Both the position numbers and the translations under genes were made by a program. A DNA stretch of 9,490 nt. Origin: JBCAWW01 sp039024315. GTDB lineage: Bacteria; Bacteroidota; Bacteroidia; J057. The DNA lies in contig JBCCQN010000274.1 of the NCBI GenBank assembly GCA_039024315.1, positions 1 through 9,490 on the forward strand. The letters are read 5' to 3'. How positions within the stretch are numbered: position 1 is the stretch's first letter; each line of letters starts with the position of its first letter. Below the pieces are notes generated by a model, which worked only from the letters and a program-made list of their open reading frames with translations, was not told the origin of the DNA and did not search any database. Below, in pieces: positions 7,801 through 9,490 of the stretch.

Positions 7801-9399
7801 ATCTGAGACTTGACAACCATTATTATCGGTGCCAGTCCCAATGACTACCATTGAAGCGTTCGCTGTCAGCGTAATACTCGCACCGGCCCCCAAATTATTA
7901 CCAGCGCCATCGATCCAGACATAACTTGTAGCCCCACTTGCCAAATAAGTTACAGTTTCCCCCAAGCAGACCGAGGTATCTGGGGCCACGGAGACAAGGG
8001 GCAAGGGATTGACATTGACGGTTTGATTGACGGTATCTCGACAGCCCAGAGGGTCCGTAACAATCGCCTCATAGGTGGTCGTAGTCAGAGGGAAAGCTGA
8101 GGGATTTTTCAGACTAGGATCATCCAGCGTCGCTACGGGGCTCCATTGATAAGAGCCTCCCCCATTGGCATTAAGAGCAATCGTGTCTTCGGCACAGATC
8201 GTAACATCATTACTAGCGGAGGCGGTAAAAACATAAAAGGTTACTTGAGTGTCTGCTACACAGTTGAATTGGTCTGTAACGGTAACCGTATATAAGGTAG
8301 TTTGGCTGGGGAATGCCTGTGGATTGGCAGCATTTGGATCGCTAAGTCCATTTGTAGGACTCCAGCTGTAGGTAATGCCCCCTGTCGCCAATAAGCCTAC
8401 ACTATCACTCGGGCAAAGCACGGTATCAGCAATAACCGTAGGTAGTGGCGGCGGATGCACCGTTACGTCTTTGGTTACGCTGTCTTGACAGCCGTTGAGA
8501 TCAGTAACCACGAGTTTGACCGGATAAACCCCCGGGGAGGTAAAAACGTGATTGGGGTTGGTTTGATTTCCCAAGCTACCATCCCCAAAGTCCCAGTCCC
8601 AAGTAGCGATATTGTTAGCCACCGGGGCGCTACCTGTACAAGCAGAATCTGTAAAAATAAAGTTTACAGGCACATTGAGGCATTGATCGTAATTACTAAA
8701 CTCTACCTCATAATTGGAGATCAGATTGTAGGAAAAGTCGCTATAGCGAACGTTGGGTTGGCTGTAGTTGTAAAAACCAAAACGGCCAGGCTCATAGCAG
8801 CCAGGCACATCAAAAATGGTATCATTATTTACAAGAATCGTTACCCGAGTAGGGGTGTACAACAAAGTGAAGTCATAATCAGTAAAAGCATTCCATCCTT
8901 GCGTATTGCCATAACTGGTGGCAATGGGGGTACAGGTAGCGGATGGGGCATGATCCCAAAAAGAGGGCCAATAGTTTGCCACGCCAGGCTGAACGACCCC
9001 TTGAATACGACTCAAGGTAAATCCTTCTTCTGCTAAGTACTGCCCTCCCTTCATCTGATTGAGGCGTTTCCAATCAAACAAGAAGAAATCATACTGGTTG
9101 AGGACCGCTTTGGGCTCTTTGTAGCCAAAGACAAAACCAACAAAATCATCGTCCCCACTGTCTTCGATACGGATACGGCCATTGATCCGAACATTGAGAA
9201 AAGTGTCTGGGCTCACATAAAAGGTAGGATCGCCATTGATCGTCTGAAAGACCGAAGTCCCCCCTCCTTGCACATTCCAATCACCATTGGCAGCATAACC
9301 TTCTTGTATCCAGGTGTTGAAATCAATGTCTGTTTGGCACTGAGCCCATAACTGAGCCCAGCTTAAGCTGATCATTATCAGCAAAAGTAGTTTTTTCAT
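4873..9399 (-). CDS. Large T9SS-secreted adhesin-like protein with TSP-C-like, PKD and SprB-type repeats
   Basis: A 1508-residue secreted protein. Residues 1-20 are a Sec signal peptide (Lys-Lys start, hydrophobic core, AWA before the likely cleavage site). Residues about 40-228 resemble the thrombospondin C-terminal lectin-like domain. A PKD domain follows (about 231-316, WDWDFGDG at 267-274), then four Ig/PKD-like modules of about 75 residues (317-621). Nine SprB-type repeats fill about 622-1335, then a second PKD domain (about 1338-1416, VWDFGDGG) and a type B type IX secretion sorting domain (about 1419-1508). There are no transmembrane segments, so it should be passed to the cell surface or released by type IX secretion. 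SprB in Flavobacterium is a gliding adhesin; adhesion or a surface role here is inferred from domains. Many type B substrates depend on a PorP/SprF-like partner, but none is next to this gene inside the window. The frame is intact. The protein is rich in Asp, Thr, Ser and Asn, as expected for extracellular beta-sandwich arrays. Confidence 0.93.
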   Translation of the reverse strand: MKKLLLLIMISLSWAQLWAQCQTDIDFNTWIQEGYAANGDWNVQGGGTSVFQTINGDPTFYVSPDTFLNVRINGRIRIEDSGDDDFVGFVFGYKEPKAVLNQYDFFLFDWKRLNQMKGGQYLAEEGFTLSRIQGVVQPGVANYWPSFWDHAPSATCTPIATSYGNTQGWNAFTDYDFTLLYTPTRVTILVNNDTIFDVPGCYEPGRFGFYNYSQPNVRYSDFSYNLISNYEVEFSNYDQCLNVPVNFIFTDSACTGSAPVANNIATWDWDFGDGSLGNQTNPNHVFTSPGVYPVKLVVTDLNGCQDSVTKDVTVHPPPLPTVIADTVLCPSDSVGLLATGGITYSWSPTNGLSDPNAANPQAFPSQTTLYTVTVTDQFNCVADTQVTFYVFTASASNDVTICAEDTIALNANGGGSYQWSPVATLDDPSLKNPSAFPLTTTTYEAIVTDPLGCRDTVNQTVNVNPLPLVSVAPDTSVCLGETVTYLASGATSYVWIDGAGNNLGAGASITLTANASMVVIGTGTDNNGCQVSDTVNLTVFPLPIVDAGPDFAICEYENLTLGSTNNPAGTISWSSQQFLDDSTLLQPTFSPTGPGIFPYTMTLTDGNGCTNTDQMQVTVRPFQMSVAPFDVPCFGEPTGISEISVAGTGPYTYTWLNNTGGLVDQLTSNNSPESSNAFLAGTYQAVAIDALGCTDTIPFVIGEPAAPLFAAVTNLQNVDCFGNSNGVLDIAAAGGTPGYQYSIDAGFNFNTTGNFTGLGAAIYTVLVRDANACETTISDTIRTPTGLFAQITTYKHIDCFGANNGALALQGVGGQAPYQYSLDNVNFSNVLSVTNLGPGRDTVYFFDANNCQVTIPFEIFEPTPLNAAIAVQKNVDCAGNNTGLIRLTSSGGRAPYQFSLDGVNFQPDSVFANLTAGNYTITVQDDSLCDLTLPLTIIEPQALTAAILSQRDIDCFGNSEGGFIIDANGGSPAYQFSLDSINFQPDSAFSQLPAGNYEVTVIDDSACVTEIPITLTEPDSLILQLVSATDIGCFGESTGWVRLQATGGTLPYAFTLDSLNFQADSLFTGLNAGDYNFWVADDSSCVDSIGLSLSEPDSLALNVLTQKDIDCFGNDNGLVALGGVGGVMPYLYNIDGGAFQSDSIFSSLPPGTHILQIQDDSLCLNTLQIDIIEPPLLEISTTHSDVRCFGFDDGTGTVQIQGGSPDYTIFWDSPIPGDSTTVTGLGPGTFSVTVTDDSNCVAIDFVDIFEPDTLELTIVDSAFVEAYCDWDNGAAGVTAVGGIGPYAFRWDGPSQLDGAFVDNLFGDTTYFATVRDQNDCETTIPVYIPQTPPAIPIFSSDPTYEDSILLSQANVQFINQSIGAVAYVWDFGDGGLSELENPQHLFEDTGLYPVKLTAYNSYFVCPVDTIIWLEVIPDGAIYVPNAFSPNDDGKNDFFFAAGEGLVQYEMIIFNRWGQEVARLLNISDRWDGTRNGRVVPEGVYTYRVQALLNNGARVDRGGTVTLIR
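4876..5145 (-). other. Type B T9SS C-terminal sorting domain
   Basis: Residues about 1419-1508 contain VPNAFSPNDDGKNDFF, then a strand with IFNRWGQEV (1452-1460), RWDGT.NG (1469-1476), VPEGVYTYRV (1479-1488) and a final GGTVTLIR. This is the gliding-motility-associated C-terminal domain that directs type IX secretion of type B cargo. It ends exactly at the stop codon, as such domains do. Confidence 0.93.
5410..7536 (-). repeat. Nine tandem SprB-type repeats
   Basis: Residues about 622-1330 form nine units of mostly 77-80 residues; the first is about 87. Each has a C(F/A)G.x.xG-like start, a central GG..PYxFSxD segment, an AG.Y.vtv.D strand and a second Cys near the end, closing with an EP.xL linker. 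First-position cysteines fall at 633, 720, 799, 877, 955, 1033, 1111, 1188 and 1268. Second-position cysteines fall at 693, 773, 851, 929, 1007, 1085, 1163, 1240 and 1320. The pattern fits the SprB repeat family of Bacteroidota surface proteins. Units 4 to 6 are the most alike (FSLDGVNFQPDS, FSLDSINFQPDS, FTLDSLNFQADS). Unit 9 is the most diverged, with YCDWDNG in place of the CFG motif. Confidence 0.85.
8716..9282 (-). other. Thrombospondin C-terminal-like domain
   Basis: Residues about 40-228 carry the pattern of the animal thrombospondin C-terminal domain. DDDFVGFVFGY (83-93) is followed by FFLFDWKRLNQ (105-115), GWNAFTDYDFTLLY (168-181), a strand resembling IRV..NG..I (TRVTILVNNDTIFD, 184-197), and GRFGFYNYSQPNVRYSDF (205-222). 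In thrombospondins the equivalent segments form a lectin-like beta-sandwich that binds calcium. The assignment is from remembered family patterns, not a profile search. Confidence 0.75.
9340..9399 (-). other. Signal peptide of the large secreted protein
   Basis: Residues 1-20 are a Lys-Lys start, a Leu/Ile/Met-rich core and AQLWAQ at the end, with cleavage most likely after AWA or the following Gln. This is a standard Sec/signal peptidase I signal and supports the ATG at 9399 as the start. Confidence 0.88.
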
Positions 9400-9490
9400 G
9401 AAATCGTCCGATTCTTCAATCTGTTTACAGCTGCCTGACTATAAGACAAATAATTTATACAAAAACCCTCACATTCTAACATTATATAAA
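9400..9490 (-). promoter_or_regulatory. Upstream region of the large secreted-protein gene
   Basis: These 91 bases precede the ATG at 9399 and run to the window edge. On the minus strand they include GGGTTTTTGTATAAATTATTTG, with TTTG elements, but no pair fits the Bacteroidota -33/-7 arrangement without two or more mismatches. The last 40 bases before the ATG hold no Shine-Dalgarno sequence. A promoter is expected by position only. Confidence 0.3.

Noticed and set aside
8455..9036. 193-codon plus-strand open frame inside the large secreted-protein gene
   Set aside because: It lies antisense to the thrombospondin-C-like and PKD coding region, which is clearly conserved in the minus frame; the translation shows no domain-like pattern.

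Overview
The window looks like a chromosomal segment of a Bacteroidota bacterium, possibly a Saprospiraceae-like marine or environmental lineage (the family guess is weak). The main evidence is a 1508-residue secreted protein with PKD folds, a run of SprB-type repeats and a type B C-terminal sorting domain of the type IX secretion system, a system restricted to this phylum. Start codons also lack clear Shine-Dalgarno sequences and sit behind A/T-rich leaders, as is usual there. No rRNA, tRNA, insertion sequence, phage gene or CRISPR array was seen.

Layout from left to right. At 1-261, on the minus strand, is the first 87 codons of a photolyase/cryptochrome gene, most like the DASH class, which runs off the left edge. 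An 87 bp divergent spacer separates it from a plus-strand PLP-dependent Cys/Met-metabolism enzyme (349-1527). That gene converges on katG (1670-3880, minus), with a terminator hairpin between them. Upstream of katG is a 254 bp spacer with a good Bacteroidota-type promoter. A 19 bp inverted repeat resembling a Fur/PerR box abuts its -33 element. Next come a lipoprotein of the CpcT/CpeT chromophore-lyase family (4135-4758, minus), a 114 bp spacer with a perfect 12 bp-arm hairpin, and the giant adhesin-like gene (4873-9399, minus). Its upstream region reaches the right edge.

The genes do not form one obvious pathway. KatG (peroxide removal) and the cryptochrome/photolyase (light-dependent repair or signalling) fit a cell exposed to light and oxygen. 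The transsulfuration-type enzyme is housekeeping sulfur amino-acid metabolism. The adhesin and the CpcT/CpeT-type lipoprotein are both exported, lie on the same strand and could be co-transcribed, but nothing in the sequence proves that. The points most worth a second look are the operator-like element at katG, the CpcT/CpeT-family lipoprotein with no phycobiliprotein gene nearby, and the unusual architecture of the large protein (thrombospondin-C-like head, PKD/Ig-like stalk, nine SprB-type repeats, sorting domain). No clearly new multi-gene system is visible.
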